NCBI RefSeq assembly: GCF_050624435.1
Contig: NC_134541.1
Span: 102,482,805 to 102,546,804, forward strand
Source: Tenrec ecaudatus
Taxonomy: Eukaryota > Chordata > Mammalia > Afrosoricida > Tenrecidae
Length of the DNA: 64,000 nt
Reading direction: 5' to 3'
Position numbers and translations under genes: made by a program. Numbering within the stretch: position 1 is the stretch's first letter; each line of letters opens with the position of its first letter. The notes below the pieces were generated by a model. The model ran no database searches and was not told the origin of the DNA. It was given only the letters and a program-made list of their open reading frames with translations. Shown here piece by piece: positions 43,317-53,563 of the stretch.

Positions 43317-43480
43317 AAATCAATTGCTGTCATGTCGATCCCAACGCCGAGTGACCCCAGGTGCTTCAGAGGGTTTTCAGTGAAGGCCGCTTTGATCTGG
43401 ATTTATTCCGGCCTTTCTTCCCAAGCCCCTCTGAGCCGGACTCCGACCTCCCACCTCGGTGGGTGCTGTGTACCATTCTC
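43317..43480 (-). mobile_element. AfroSINE, alternative central segment
   Basis: caattgctgtcatgtcgatc, agagggttttcagtgaaggc, tccggcctttcttcccaagc and cccctctgagccggactccg. The centre differs from the main AfroSINE type. Confidence 0.7.
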
Positions 43481-43791
43481 ATGAAGAAACCGGGGCTTCG
43501 GTAAAAGGAACAGATGCGTCCAAGATGAATGGTGCAGACTGGGTGGCCCCAGGACTTGCACAGAAACCTTCTTGAATTCCAGTCTAACTTCCTGTCGGAT
43601 TTCAATACAGATGTTAGGTCTCAGATAGGTCAAAGTCCTTTAAAGTAAAAAAACAAAAAACAAAACCAAAACCCTGCCTGGGGCATCGCCACTGACTCAT
43701 CCAATTCCCCAGAGATCCTGGGTGATGTCAGTGTCAGGAGCTGCCAGAGATAAAGATGGGCTAGCCTTTGGCTGTTTCTTGTTTTAATGAG
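43481..43791. other. Unique stretch
   Basis: A-rich run at 43647-43671. Nothing else recognised. Confidence 0.3.
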
Positions 43792-43990
43792 GAGAAGCCC
43801 TGTCGGTGTTGGAGTTATACATTGGGCTGATAATTGCAAGGTCAGCGGTTTGAAACCACCAGCCCCTCCCTGGGAGAAAGGCAGAGCTTTCTACCCCCGT
43901 GAAACAATTCTCCTTTCCTAGAGGGTCACCAAAAGTCAGCGTCCACTCCAGGGCAATGAACCTGATTTTGGTTTGGGCTTTGTTTTAAAG
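43792..43990 (+). mobile_element. AfroSINE, full length
   Basis: gaagccctgtcggtgttgga, ttgcaaggtcagcggtttga, aaccaccagcccctccctgg, gctttctacccccgtgaaac and tgattttggtttgggctttg at the end. Confidence 0.92.
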
Positions 43991-44849
43991 CAAGGCCTTC
44001 TCTGAGAGGGAAGATGTGCACAGCTTGGAATGCAGGCGAGGAAGCAGGAGCAGAAATGGTGTGTGGGCGGGAGGGCCGGGACCACATTGACGTCAGCCAG
44101 CAGATTTCCAGGCTGTAGCCCAGTGTCCCTAGGGAGACAGCATCGCAAGTCATGGAGAGACAGCGGGAATGAAGGCGGCCGAGGAGCAAAGTAAGAAGTG
44201 GAAACCTGACTCAGCCAAGCCCTCAAGAGTGGGGGTGATGGCCACACAACCACCATTGAGGAAAGTCTGTTTGTTGCCTTGATGCAGCCTGGCTGCCTCC
44301 CTGGGAGCCTAGATCACGCACGCCTGCAGGGATGTGCAGGGTGGCTCCACATCTTGATGCCACAGAGCCAGGGTCCGTGTGTCTGGAGGCTCTGGACGCA
44401 CTGCCCCGAAGTGGGTGGGGTTTTTAGCCCAAAAGTCAGGCCGCCAGCTCCGTGTCCAAGAGAGAGCAGGGGTGGGAAGAAAAGACGTCCTAGGTGGTGT
44501 GTGAGTCAAGAACCGAGTCACCCGGGGTCACTCGGACAAGATCCCTGACCTCCTTCCAACACTGAGTCACGACTCTATGTGTCCTGGGCGTGTCGCTGTT
44601 GCTGCCCTCAGGGTCAGTCCAGTCCATTCCCGTGACTGCACGTGGCAGAGGAGCACTGCCCATGGGACATCTTAGAGTGTCACCTCTGTGGGTGAGCGTG
44701 ACCTTCTGCTGTGCATAGGTCACTGAGTTGGAGCTGACTCCAGGTCCCTTTCCAGCCACAGCACAGCCTTGTCGAGAGCAGATTGCCAGGCCTCTCTTCC
44801 ACCGAGCTACTGGGTGGGTTCAGAGCCCCAGCCTTCGAGGGTGCCTTGT
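43991..44849. other. Unique stretch, possible SINE remnants
   Basis: 44720-44830 (tcactgagttggagctgact, caggcctctcttccaccgag, ctactgggtgggttcagagc) looks like an antisense AfroSINE of the alternative type, heavily decayed. The rest is unassigned. Confidence 0.4.
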
Positions 44850-44965
44850 CTGAGATGGTAAACCTTTAGAGGAGCAGACAGCCTCATCTGTCTCAGCCAA
44901 CACAGGGAAGTGGTGGCTTTGAACCATCAGCTGAGTGGTTAGGAACCTTGGTGTCTAACCTACAT
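44850..44965 (-). mobile_element. AfroSINE, 3' end missing
   Basis: gagatggtaaacctttagag, gagcagacagcctcatctgt and gtggtggctttgaaccatca. Confidence 0.75.
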
Positions 44966-45758
44966 CCTCACCACACACCCAGGCCTTGTTAAAACCACCA
45001 CCAACGGCTACAAAAATGGGAGGAGCTGCCTAGAGGCAAGGACATGTACCTAACCACAGAATCAGGGAAGCGGTGACGGGGGATGCCCAGGTGTCTGACT
45101 GGGGGAAGGGACCATCAAGGGAAGAAAAGCATGTTTAGAAGCCTTGTGGTGAACAACGGAGCTGCCGAGTCTCTGCTGCCCGGCCAGACTAGGGCGATAC
45201 GCCAACAGTGCCTGTTATCTAAGACAAGCCCATGTGGGTGGCAGAGCCTAGAGGCTGTTGGGATATGCAGGTTCATGCTGCTTGTCCTAAGTACCGTTAG
45301 ACACCAGTGGTCAGGGCTCAAGCCGCCTCCTCCGAGCAGATGCCAGGCAGTGGGCTGTGAGCACCTCGTCTGCTTCCTGCAGAATCAACCCCTCTAGACT
45401 CCGAGTGAGAGAGACCACATCGTCACAAGTAAGACTCCCTCCAACTCTGCAGAGCAAACCCAGTACTGCCTGCTGCAGACCCACTGATAGAACAGTGATC
45501 TGGGCAGAGGCGGGCCTGGACCACGGGCCCAGCCTGGCTCTCCTCACTGACGTGTTTCATGTGAGTCAGGAAGTGTGTCTCTGTGTTGGGCAGATAAACT
45601 CACTTCTAGCAAAGCACAAGACTCCTTAGAACCATAATTCCAATACTTTATTATTACTGTTTCTTTGCACCCTTAGGGTGGGGGCAGGAGCGGGATTCTG
45701 ATTCGTGACCTGGGATTAAACAAGGAAGACAGTCCAAGATTATCTAGCCACCGGCTAA
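44966..45758. other. Unique stretch
   Basis: No gene or repeat recognised. Confidence 0.35.
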
Positions 45759-46118
45759 GGAGCCCTGGTGGTTTAAGTACTCGGCTGCTAACTGGAAGGT
45801 TAGGCATTTGGAAATAAGCCACGCCTACCTCCAAGTGACTTCTCGGGAGGAAACCTAGAGATGTTCCCATCAAGATGATGTCCCAACTGCCATGCAGCCA
45901 ATTCTGACTCACAGTGACCCCACAGGGCAGAGAACTGCCCCTCTTTGTGAGAATAGAAAGCCTCATCTTTCTCCCATGGAGGGGTTGGTGATTTCGAACT
46001 GCTGACCTTACAGTGAGCCTCGTAACGTGCAATCCATTATACCACCAGGGCTCCTGCCCTAAAAAGCCCTGTGGGACAGTCATCTCTGTCCCACGGGGTC
46101 GCCCCGCGTGGGAATACA
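45759..46118 (+). mobile_element. AfroSINE split by an antisense AfroSINE
   Basis: Left part ggagccctggtggtttaagt, ggctgctaactggaaggtta up to gatgatgtccc (45884). The right part resumes at about 46055 with taaaaagccctgtgggacag, tctgtcccacggggtcgccc. Together they form one SINE of the type ending in ctgtcccacggggtcgc. Confidence 0.78.
45885..46054 (-). mobile_element. AfroSINE inserted into an AfroSINE
   Basis: aactgccatgcagccaattc, tgactcacagtgaccccaca, gattggtgatttcgaactgc-type B box (ttggtgatttcgaactgctg) and the head taccaccagggctcc. The flanks tgtccc and tgccct are similar but not identical, so the duplication is decayed or uncertain. Confidence 0.85.
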
Positions 46119-46864
46119 CGCTAGCCACACCAGCCACAAGCTGCGAGTTCAGCCCCTCCCCAGGACTCTGCCACCAGGGGTCACAGCTTAAGTCTTCTTA
46201 CGCAAGTTCTGTTGTCTCTAGCCTGTTCAAACCAGAGGCTTGAGAAAGAAACGCTCAAGGGAGCTATCAGCAGAAAGCTGATGTAATGTGTACTGAGCTC
46301 AGAAGACTCAGGAGTGTCTGCGGCTGTCTGCTGTCTGTCTCGGTCTGCCGTCCAGCACACCGTCTCGCAGCCATTGTCACCTCTCTGTGCTCTGGACAAG
46401 CACAGTAAGGCTTCCTGTGTACCTGCGGAGGAAAGGGGTGCCCTGCATGAAGATCGAAGGCCCCTCGTTGTGAACAGGGATGGCTGGTGTCGATAACAGG
46501 TGTGCACTTGGGAATGGAACAGAGGAAAAGCTTGCTCCCTCCGCCTCCCTCTAGCAGTGCTTATCGGGCAGCCTGGCTTCTCTTGGGCATGGTCCTCTGG
46601 CCCACCCAGAAGGAACCGTGGAGGAATCGGGCAGAAACCAGGTTCCCAGGCCCCCTTTGTGAGGGAAAGCACCACTCACTTGGCCCTCCACACCCCAAGA
46701 CCCATGCCCTTGTGGTCGGTTGATTTGGACCAAAGCCTGTTAGGTCTTTTTCCTAAACATCTACTGACCCCTTGCTGTCCTAGGCTTCTCGCTTGTCACT
46801 GCCTGAGCTTGGCTCTGGCCATCTTTCTTGAGCTCGCTGCAGTGATGACCTGCCCTGCTCTTCC
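46119..46864. other. Unique stretch
   Basis: Includes a (CTGTCTG)-type patch at 46325-46350. The frame 46675-46181 (minus) has no domain. Confidence 0.35.
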
Positions 46865-47110
46865 TGACGCCAGTCTGGCCCCTCCTTGAAGCCTCTCTCC
46901 AAGCCGGAGCCACAGAGACCCTTGCTAAAGACCAAGGTCAAAGATGGAACTCCTCTATTTCAAACTCCTCAGTGACTCTGCTCCACCTATCGCTAAAGAC
47001 CTTCTGTCCCCATCAGTTTCCCTCTCACTCCCTCCTCCCTTCACCCATCTGTGTATCCATGTTTCTCGGCCTTCCCTGCAGCAAATACCTGGATGTCTTC
47101 TATTCGTTTC
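46865..47110 (+). mobile_element. L2-like LINE 3' fragment
   Basis: tcaaagatggaactcctcta, tttcaaactcctcagtgact, ctcactccctcctcccttca. The overall pyrimidine-rich order fits the L2 3' region. Confidence 0.45.
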
Positions 47111-47164
47111 CCTGAATATATGTACCGAGCTCCAGCTACATATCATGCCCTGTTTACAAGTACT

Positions 47165-47215
47165 TGTTGGTGCCCTCAGAGTGATTCCGACTCTTAGTGA
47201 CTCTACACGGCAAGA
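47165..47215 (-). mobile_element. AfroSINE/RTE 3' end fragment
   Basis: ttggtgccctcagagtgatt, ccgactcttagtgactctac. This short stretch is common to SINE and RTE 3' ends, so the source cannot be told. Confidence 0.6.
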
Positions 47216-47748
47216 GGAAGATGGAGGAGGAAGGGCTGTGTGGGGAGTGGACTTGAGAGGGAGGATCCTTGGACACAGCCGAGCCAGATCTATGGGTCTA
47301 GACAAACTCCTGGTCACGTCCTGCCAGGACTAAGAACCCTTGGAAAAGTCCAAGGTTAGACATTAGCCCTCCAGGGCTTCTTTAGTGCAGCAAAGTCTCA
47401 GATGACCCCTTGCTTCCATGCCCCGACCCCCACCCACCCCCTGGTGGTATACAACGCCTTTGGTCTGAAATGATGTGTGAGGTTCAGGTTTCAGGTGCCA
47501 ACTGACGTGAATCCATGAGGCTATGGATGGTTTTTCTCCAAAGCATAGATTCACACCATTAAGAACAATTCTTCTTTGTCCTCCTCAGGCAGACTCCTTG
47601 GACTCAGAGGGAAAGGGCTGGTGGGGTTCATTTGGGGGCAGTGAAACAGACATGCCACTAGAGATGGGTCTCGAGATACCAGTTATCAAAACAGGGTGAG
47701 GATCTCCTCGGTCTCTGGTAGGACACAGGAGCTCATGAGTACTTATAT
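47216..47748. other. Unique stretch
   Basis: Nothing recognised. Confidence 0.3.
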
Positions 47749-47905
47749 TGTTAGGTCCACTTGCTTCTGATTCTTAGAGACCCTACATATAACGGAAAGA
47801 AATGTTGCCCAGTCTTCCGAATGCCCACAGTCATGGCCACGTTTGAACCCTTTATTATAGCCACTTTGTCAGTCCATCTCACTGAGGGACATACGCTCTT
47901 AGTAG
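47749..47905 (-). mobile_element. RTE LINE 3' end fragment
   Basis: attgttaggtccacttgctt, agaaatgttgcccagtcttc, actttgtcagtccatctcac and tgagggacat, antisense RTE tail. Confidence 0.78.
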
Positions 47906-48239
47906 ACCCCAATAAGCAAACAACCCAAAGACCCCTGTCCACATGGAGGTGGCCTGCCATCAGGGACAGGAAACAACATCTGTAGAAGTGAACCTTATCA
48001 CTCACATGAAATGCACAGACCTTGAGTGCTCACAGCTAGTTCTCTGGGAGCAGGACATCGGGGACCAGACAGATATGGGCCCACCCCTGCCTCCTGCTCC
48101 TCCCTCAGCCTCCCGCCCCACCTCCCACCCTGAGGAGACAGTGTTGTGCAGGGTGATTTGCCATGCACAATGGTGGTTGGTGTTGAGTTTGCACAGCATG
48201 GCTGATGAGAGTTCACATCATTGAGATGTACCTGTGAAA
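47906..48239. other. Unique stretch
   Basis: Nothing recognised. Confidence 0.3.
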
Positions 48240-48418
48240 CATGTTGATGGGGCCATGGGTGTGGTTACAGGTTGGGCTGCTGACTGCAAGGTTAGCAGTT
48301 CAAAAATCACAGGAGAAAGATGGGCTTTCTACTTCTGTAAAGAGTACTGTCTTAGAAACCCACAGGGGCAGCACTACCCTGTCCTACAGGGTTGCCGAAT
48401 TAGCATGGACTGGATGAC
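48240..48418 (+). mobile_element. AfroSINE, near full length
   Basis: tggggccatgggtgtggtta, gggctgctgactgcaaggtt, tgggctttctacttctgtaa, gaaacccacaggggcagcac. Its end runs into the TG array that follows. Confidence 0.88.
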
Positions 48419-48419
48419 G

Positions 48420-48448
48420 CTGTGTGTGTGTGTGTGTGTGTGTGTGTT
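48420..48448. repeat. (TG)n microsatellite
   Basis: Thirteen to fourteen TG units at the 3' edge of the SINE, where SINE tails often seed microsatellites. Confidence 0.93.
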
Positions 48449-48527
48449 GGCATGGGTGCCATCGCGCCAATGCCCACCCCTATAGACCCTGCTGTGTGAC
48501 AGCTGAATGGCCCCATGTGATTTCCCA

Positions 48528-48645
48528 GCCTGCCGTCTTTACTGAAGCAGAGGCCAGGTCTTTCTCCTGAGGAGCTACTGGTGAGTTTGAACCACAAACC
48601 TTTCAGTGAGCAGCAGGGTGTTTACCCATTACACTCTAGGACCCC
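48528..48645 (-). mobile_element. AfroSINE 5' half
   Basis: cgtctttactgaagcagagg, tctttctcctgaggagctac, tggtgagtttgaaccacaaa and the head ttacactctaggacccc. Confidence 0.78.
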
Positions 48646-49382
48646 GTGTTCCATTGGCTGCTCTGAGCCTGTGCTCTCCGTGGCCATGGCTCTGGTCTCT
48701 GGGCTCTAATGGCTGTGGGCCCAGCTCAGAAGAGCTGGCTGAGCTCTTCTGTCCACTCCCCGAGTGAGTCTGGGGGGGCCAGTGAGTCTCTATTTTCTTC
48801 TGTGTGAAATGGGAAGAAAGAGAAGCCTGTGACTTTTGATGTTGCCTTCCGACTTGGGGCTGGTAGCAACCACCTGAGGGCAGAGGAGGCTGGTGTTTGT
48901 AATGAGAGTCAGCAGGTGGGGCCAGTCAGGAGAGTGCTTACAGGGAAGGCTCTGGGGATGGAGTCCCTGCTGCTTCTAATAACATAGCAATGCATGCTTC
49001 TAATCTAAGTGGGACCCTCCACAGTGGCTACATTTGCCCATAACCAGCACCCCGGGAGGTGGGAACCCGGAGCCCCCGGGTGCTGAGCAAGAACACAGAG
49101 TTAGCAGCATCGATTGCGTCTCTCCTTTTCAAAGAGTCATTTGGAGCCCTTTGCATAGGCCGATATTCAATTTTCCCTTTTATATCACTCCTCAGAAAAA
49201 CACTCAAGCCATCAATTTTCCTGTTAAAACCCCTCCTTGTTAATGTGCCTATTTCTTGTGCTCTCAGCCTGCAGTGTGGTGGGGACCTGCTGCCCACGGA
49301 CGCGTATTCCCTTCTTTGAGGTACTCACTGGGAGGGCTTAGCATTTACTGCGAGTAATAAACCAGTGTTTTCCCAACACTCC
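48646..49382. other. Unique stretch, part possibly conserved
   Basis: 49110-49250 is repeat-free with tttcaaagagtcatttggag, gccctttgcataggccgata and agccatcaattttcctgtta. Looks like conserved non-coding DNA; untested. Confidence 0.35.
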
Positions 49383-50160
49383 ATGTACACATACACACTC
49401 ACATGCACTCAATACAAACTCCTCCAGCATTCACGCACACAGACACACACCGCTCGGTGTATGCATCCATGCAGCCACATGCACTCTATAACATAAGCAT
49501 GTACCTAACACACCTACACACTCAGCCAACACTCAACATATACACACATGCACCCAATACACACATGTATGACAACAGTCACACGCACACGCTCAGCCAA
49601 GAGTCAACATATCACCCAATATGCACATATACCCAAACATTTGCACACACTCATATGCACCCAACACATACAAACCAAACACAGCATATATATATACATG
49701 CACCCAGCACATGTATATGCTATCATACACTATAATACACACCCAACACACACATACTTAACATTTGCATGCTCAACACTCACTGTAGACACATATATGC
49801 ATATCATACACTCACTCCAAACATTCAACGGACGCACACAAACTAAACCCTCAAAACACACATACCAACACTCAACATATACATATCTACCTAACAGGTT
49901 CATCTAGCACTCAACATACACCCATATGCATCCATACACACACCTCCAGCACTCAATACAAGCATAAGCATACATGCACCCAACACTCAGGACACACATA
50001 CATGACCCAGCATACACATCCACTTAACATTCAATATGTACACAACACCAAACATACAATACACACCAGCACTACACACGCAACCCCCATATATTATATC
50101 ACACATACCACCCCCCCTATACAAACAGTGCGCACACAGTGATATACCCTTATACTCAAA
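49383..50160. repeat. CA-rich, G-poor degenerate minisatellite array
   Basis: Nearly 780 bp in which G is rare on the plus strand. Recurring motifs are CACCCAACAC, ACTCAACATATACA and CATGCACCCA, at roughly 20-35-bp spacing. The His/Thr-rich frames (49403-49907) come from the array. Confidence 0.88.
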
Positions 50161-50191
50161 AACATAGTGTTGGCCTAATAAGCCCACAGAA

Positions 50192-50398
50192 TCCAAACCC
50201 ATTGCCATTGAGTCAATTCTGACTCATACCAAGTCTGTGTAGGACAGAGTAGACCTGCCCCATGCGTTTTTCAAGGTTACAATCTTTATATAAGCAGATT
50301 GCCTCATCTTTCTCTTCTAGACCAGCTGGTAAGGTCAAACCACCAACCTTTTAGCTAACAGCAGAATGCTTAACCATTGTGCCACCAGAGCTTTGCCC
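50192..50398 (-). mobile_element. AfroSINE, full length
   Basis: aacccattgccattgagtca, attctgactcataccaagtc, tttttcaaggttacaatctt, accagctggtaaggtcaaac and the head ccattgtgccaccagagctt. Lies between the CA-rich array and the RTE fragment. Confidence 0.9.
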
Positions 50399-50489
50399 TG
50401 AGGAAGAGCCCATTACCGACTACATTTGGTCTGCCAGTTTCCAAGGGAACGAGAGGCGAGTACATCAGATGGTTTTAGGATAGGTAGTT

Positions 50490-52110
50490 CTACATAAGCT
50501 TCAGCGGGCAGCTGAGAAGACAAAGTCATGTACTGTAATACATTAGAAAACCAAGAAAGAAGGACCCAGTCGGCATTTCTCATGCCAAAAGAACTAAAGA
50601 AAAGATTCAAGCCTCAAGTGGCAATATTGATGGATTCTATGGGCAAAATGTTGGCCTATGCAGGACACCTCAAAAGATGGAACAGCAAACAAGAGGGAAG
50701 GAATGCACAGAGTCAGTGCACATCACACCACAAGGAAAGTCAAACGATGTTCAACCATTTCAGGAGGTAGCACGCGGTCAAGAACTGATGGCACTGAAGA
50801 AGTCCAACATGCAATGAAGGCTTTAGTGAAAAGCCCGACTCCAGGAGGCGGCAGAATACCGATTGCAATCTTTCAACACAGGGGGGCAGCACAGCCAGCG
50901 CGCACTGAGAGTAGTCACCAGTCGATGGACTAGAAGAGATGCTTGTTCATGTCTATTCCAAAGTAAGGCCACCCAACAGAATGTGGACTATGGTAAAAAG
51001 TATCATTGATATCTCCCCAAAGATAGTGCAATCCTGGTCGCCTCAGTACACTGACAGGGCACTGCCTGAAGTCCAAGCCAGTCCAAAGAGGAAGTAGAAC
51101 GAGGGACGTCATGGATCTCGCCTGAAAACAAAGACTACCAGAAATATATGGCCATGTGTTGTATTGACCTTGAAAAGGCATCAGAGCTTATGGGTCATGA
51201 CAAATTATGGGTAACATTGCGATGGATGAGAGTTCTAGAACATTTCATTCTGCTCTCCGTGAAACCGATAGCACACGCCAAGAGGCTGTCATTCAGCAGA
51301 CCAGCGGAATGCGGCATGGTTTAAAATCGGGCAAGGCGTGTGTCGGGGTTGTATCCTTTACCGTACTTATTTTGTCTGTATGCTGAACAAATCATCTTGA
51401 GAAACTGGACTCTAAGAAGCAGCGCCTGGCATCAGACTTTGAGAAAGTTTGATTAACAGCCTTGTGATACGCAGGTGGCACAGCCTTCCTTGGTGCAAGT
51501 GAGGAGGACTTTGAGCACTTTCTGATGAAGATCAAGACTACATCCTTCAACGTCCATTACACCTCTACCTAGAGAAAACCTAAATCCTTACCACCAGACC
51601 AGTGAGCAACATCACGGTCAATGGAGACATGATTTAAGTTGTCACGGATTGTCATTGTACTTGGATCCTTGATCGATGCCTATGGAAGCAGCAGTCAAGA
51701 AATTTATCAATGCATTGCATTAGGTAACTGCTACCAACCTCCCACCCCTGCCCCCCAACTCCTTAACGTGTTAAAAAAACAAGGTGTCACTTTCAGGATT
51801 AAGATACACCTGACTCAAGTCATGGCATTTCTAGTTGCCTCCTACACATGCAAAAGCTGGACAACGAACAAGGAAGACCGAAGAACTGGTGCCTTTGAAT
51901 TATGGTGTTGGTGAAGAATATTGAAATGACCATGGATTTCCATCACTCCCTGAAGTAGAAGCTCAGAGGAGATGAGGAAGACCCTCAGCAAGGGGCTGCA
52001 CGCGCAGGCTCAAACATGGCGCTCCCTGTGAGGATGGCACAGGCTTGGGCATCACTTCATTGAGTAGGAACCAGGTGGATGGTTCCTACGTAACCAGAAC
52101 AACCGCAGCA
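50490..52110 (+). mobile_element. RTE LINE ORF2: reverse transcriptase half
   Basis: Longest RTE remnant. A linker (LENQERRTQSAFLMPKELKK) lies at about 50540. The RT palm includes YMAMCCIDLEKA near 51150, and a fingers/palm motif corresponds to gggttgtatcctttaccgta near 51340. The catalytic YADD site reads tac gca ggt ggc (YAGG) at 51468-51479. The thumb and C-terminal region lie in the frame 51639-51914 (LGSLIDAYGSSSQE ... AFELWCW). The 3' end fades near 52110. Stops and frameshifts throughout; inactive. Confidence 0.85.
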
Positions 52111-52268
52111 ACACATCCGTCCTAGGAAGTGACAGGTCCTCCTCCGTCATCTGTATGTTTCAGCTGCTGAAGGGTGAACCAAAAGAAGGGTGCAAGTTAA
52201 GCTGCTGGATCGCTCCCGTCTCCTTCTATGCACACGGTATTCCGGAGGAAGGAGAGTCCAGGGTTCTA
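52111..52268. other. Unique stretch
   Basis: Between the RTE end and the hairpin arm. Nothing recognised. Confidence 0.3.
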
Positions 52269-52366
52269 GAGGTGGCTCTGTTGTGAACACCTACGGGCAG
52301 CCCAGTGGGTGCTGAGGCATGAGAGTCCCTTAGGCTGCCCGTGGGTGTTCACAACAGAGCCACCTC
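52269..52366. other. Long inverted repeat: 34-bp arms, 30-nt loop
   Basis: Arms 52269-52302 and 52333-52366 are complementary at 33 of 34 positions (one t/c difference within acacctacggg versus acacccacggg). Weaker complementarity continues outward with an indel (ggaggaaggagagt on the left, actctcctccgc on the right). The transcript of either strand would fold into a long hairpin. Confidence 0.93.
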
Positions 52367-52559
52367 CACTCTCCTCCGCATCCAGGCTGAAGAGCAAGGC
52401 CCTGGGATCTAATAAGAGGCACATGAATTACCTTTGGCATTGTTGATACCTGCTTCATGACTTGAATGGATGATTCAGGAAGATAATAGGGGAAAAAATG
52501 GCTGGCAGGGACTCAGTAATTAGTAGCTATTGGGTATTAGGCCTTGTGTTGATGTTTGT
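52367..52559. other. Unique stretch
   Basis: Nothing recognised. Confidence 0.3.
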
Positions 52560-52686
52560 CTGTTTGGGCTCATCTAATCCTGGAGATGGGTGGCTCTCTT
52601 GCCTGAGTAAATTGTGGCTTAATGAGGTTGAGTCTCTTTCTAAGACTCCATCGCTAGTAGCAGAGCTGAGATGTGAATCCAGGTCC
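52560..52686 (-). mobile_element. MIR SINE
   Basis: atctaatcctggagatgggt, tgaggttgagtctctttcta and gcagagctgagatgtgaatc, then caggtc. Antisense MIR core and 5' region. Confidence 0.65.
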
Positions 52687-52689
52687 AGA

Positions 52690-53385
52690 TCAGGATCCCT
52701 GGTGGCACATGGTTAACCATAGTATAGTTACATAATCGGGTGTCAATTTGAGAATATTAAGAGTGAAGGGTTGGGATCTAGCCCGTCAATCAGGTCACAG
52801 CTTGATGACATCATTTGAAGGCACGACAGAGATAAATAGCTCACTGGAGGTCAGATACACTTCCTCCCTGTGATACATTGCTGTTGACAAGCACCATGGA
52901 GACAGGCTGATGGCAGCCAGAGCCTTGGAGCTGCAGACGCCACCTGGAGACTCACACCAGCGCTAAAATGCTTCCACTGCCACTGGATCCACAAGACTTT
53001 CTACCCACGGGCCTGTGATTTTCCTGCATTTGGCATCACTGCATGGGTTGTGTGAGTCTGGAGAGGACTTTATAGATTGGTATCAGACATATGGGTTAAT
53101 ATAAGACTTAGGGACTTGATCTGGACTGGGCTGGGATGTTTTCTTAATATATAATTATTCTTTTATATAAAGCTCTCTCTTATTACACACATATGGCTCT
53201 CCCTGGATCTGTTTCTCTAGTCTACCATACTAAAACATTAACACACTCAGCTGATAACCAGAGGGCTATCAGCTGTGGCTGTCTGTTTCCTTCAAGATGA
53301 CAGGTTTGGAAACCCCATGGGGCAGTTCTACCCTGTCCTAGGGATGCCAGAGTTCGAACGGACACAACGGCAGTGAGTACAGATA
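52690..53385 (+). mobile_element. AfroSINE split by an LTR insertion
   Basis: Left piece caggatccctggtggcacat ggttaac, right piece ttaacacactcagctgataa, ccagagggctatcagctgtg, gaaaccccatggggcagttc and gcagtgagtac. Excising 52718-53237 plus one ttaac restores the SINE head. Confidence 0.88.
52713..53242 (+). mobile_element. ERVL/MaLR-type solo LTR, copy E, with 5-bp TSD
   Basis: The element spans 52718-53237 (520 bp). catagtatagttacataatc matches the TGTGGTA--GTTACATAATC start of copy B after transitions and a 2-bp insertion. The end is ...accatactaaaaca. Perfect duplication ttaac at 52713-52717 and 53238-53242. TATA-like ttttatataaagctctctct at 53161. The best-preserved U3/TATA of the five copies. 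Confidence 0.83.
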
Positions 53386-53542
53386 TAGCTTACCCCAGAC
53401 CCTGGGCATCCTACATTTTACATTTCCTAATTCAACTGGGTGTTTGCTCCTGCACCGAAATCATAGATAAGAAAGAAAGAATGTAGGAAGAAAATAGGTC
53501 ATTTGGTTGGTAGGTAGTTGGGTGGACGGACAGATATGATGG
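53386..53542. other. Unique stretch with imperfect GATA/GGTA repeats
   Basis: GAAAGAAAG and GGTAGGTAG patches lead into the GATA array. Confidence 0.4.
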
Positions 53543-53560
53543 TAGATAGATAGATAGATA
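53543..53560. repeat. (GATA)n microsatellite
   Basis: Four to five GATA units left of the MITE. Related GATA/GGAT sequence continues on its right side. Confidence 0.9.
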
Positions 53561-53563
53561 ATA

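Noticed and set aside
46181..46675. 164-codon minus-strand frame
   Set aside because: No family recognised and no splice context; plus-strand frames overlap it.
49383..50160. CRISPR-like or other spaced-repeat array
   Set aside because: The window is mammalian. Repeats are degenerate and spacers are not unique; it is a CA-rich minisatellite.
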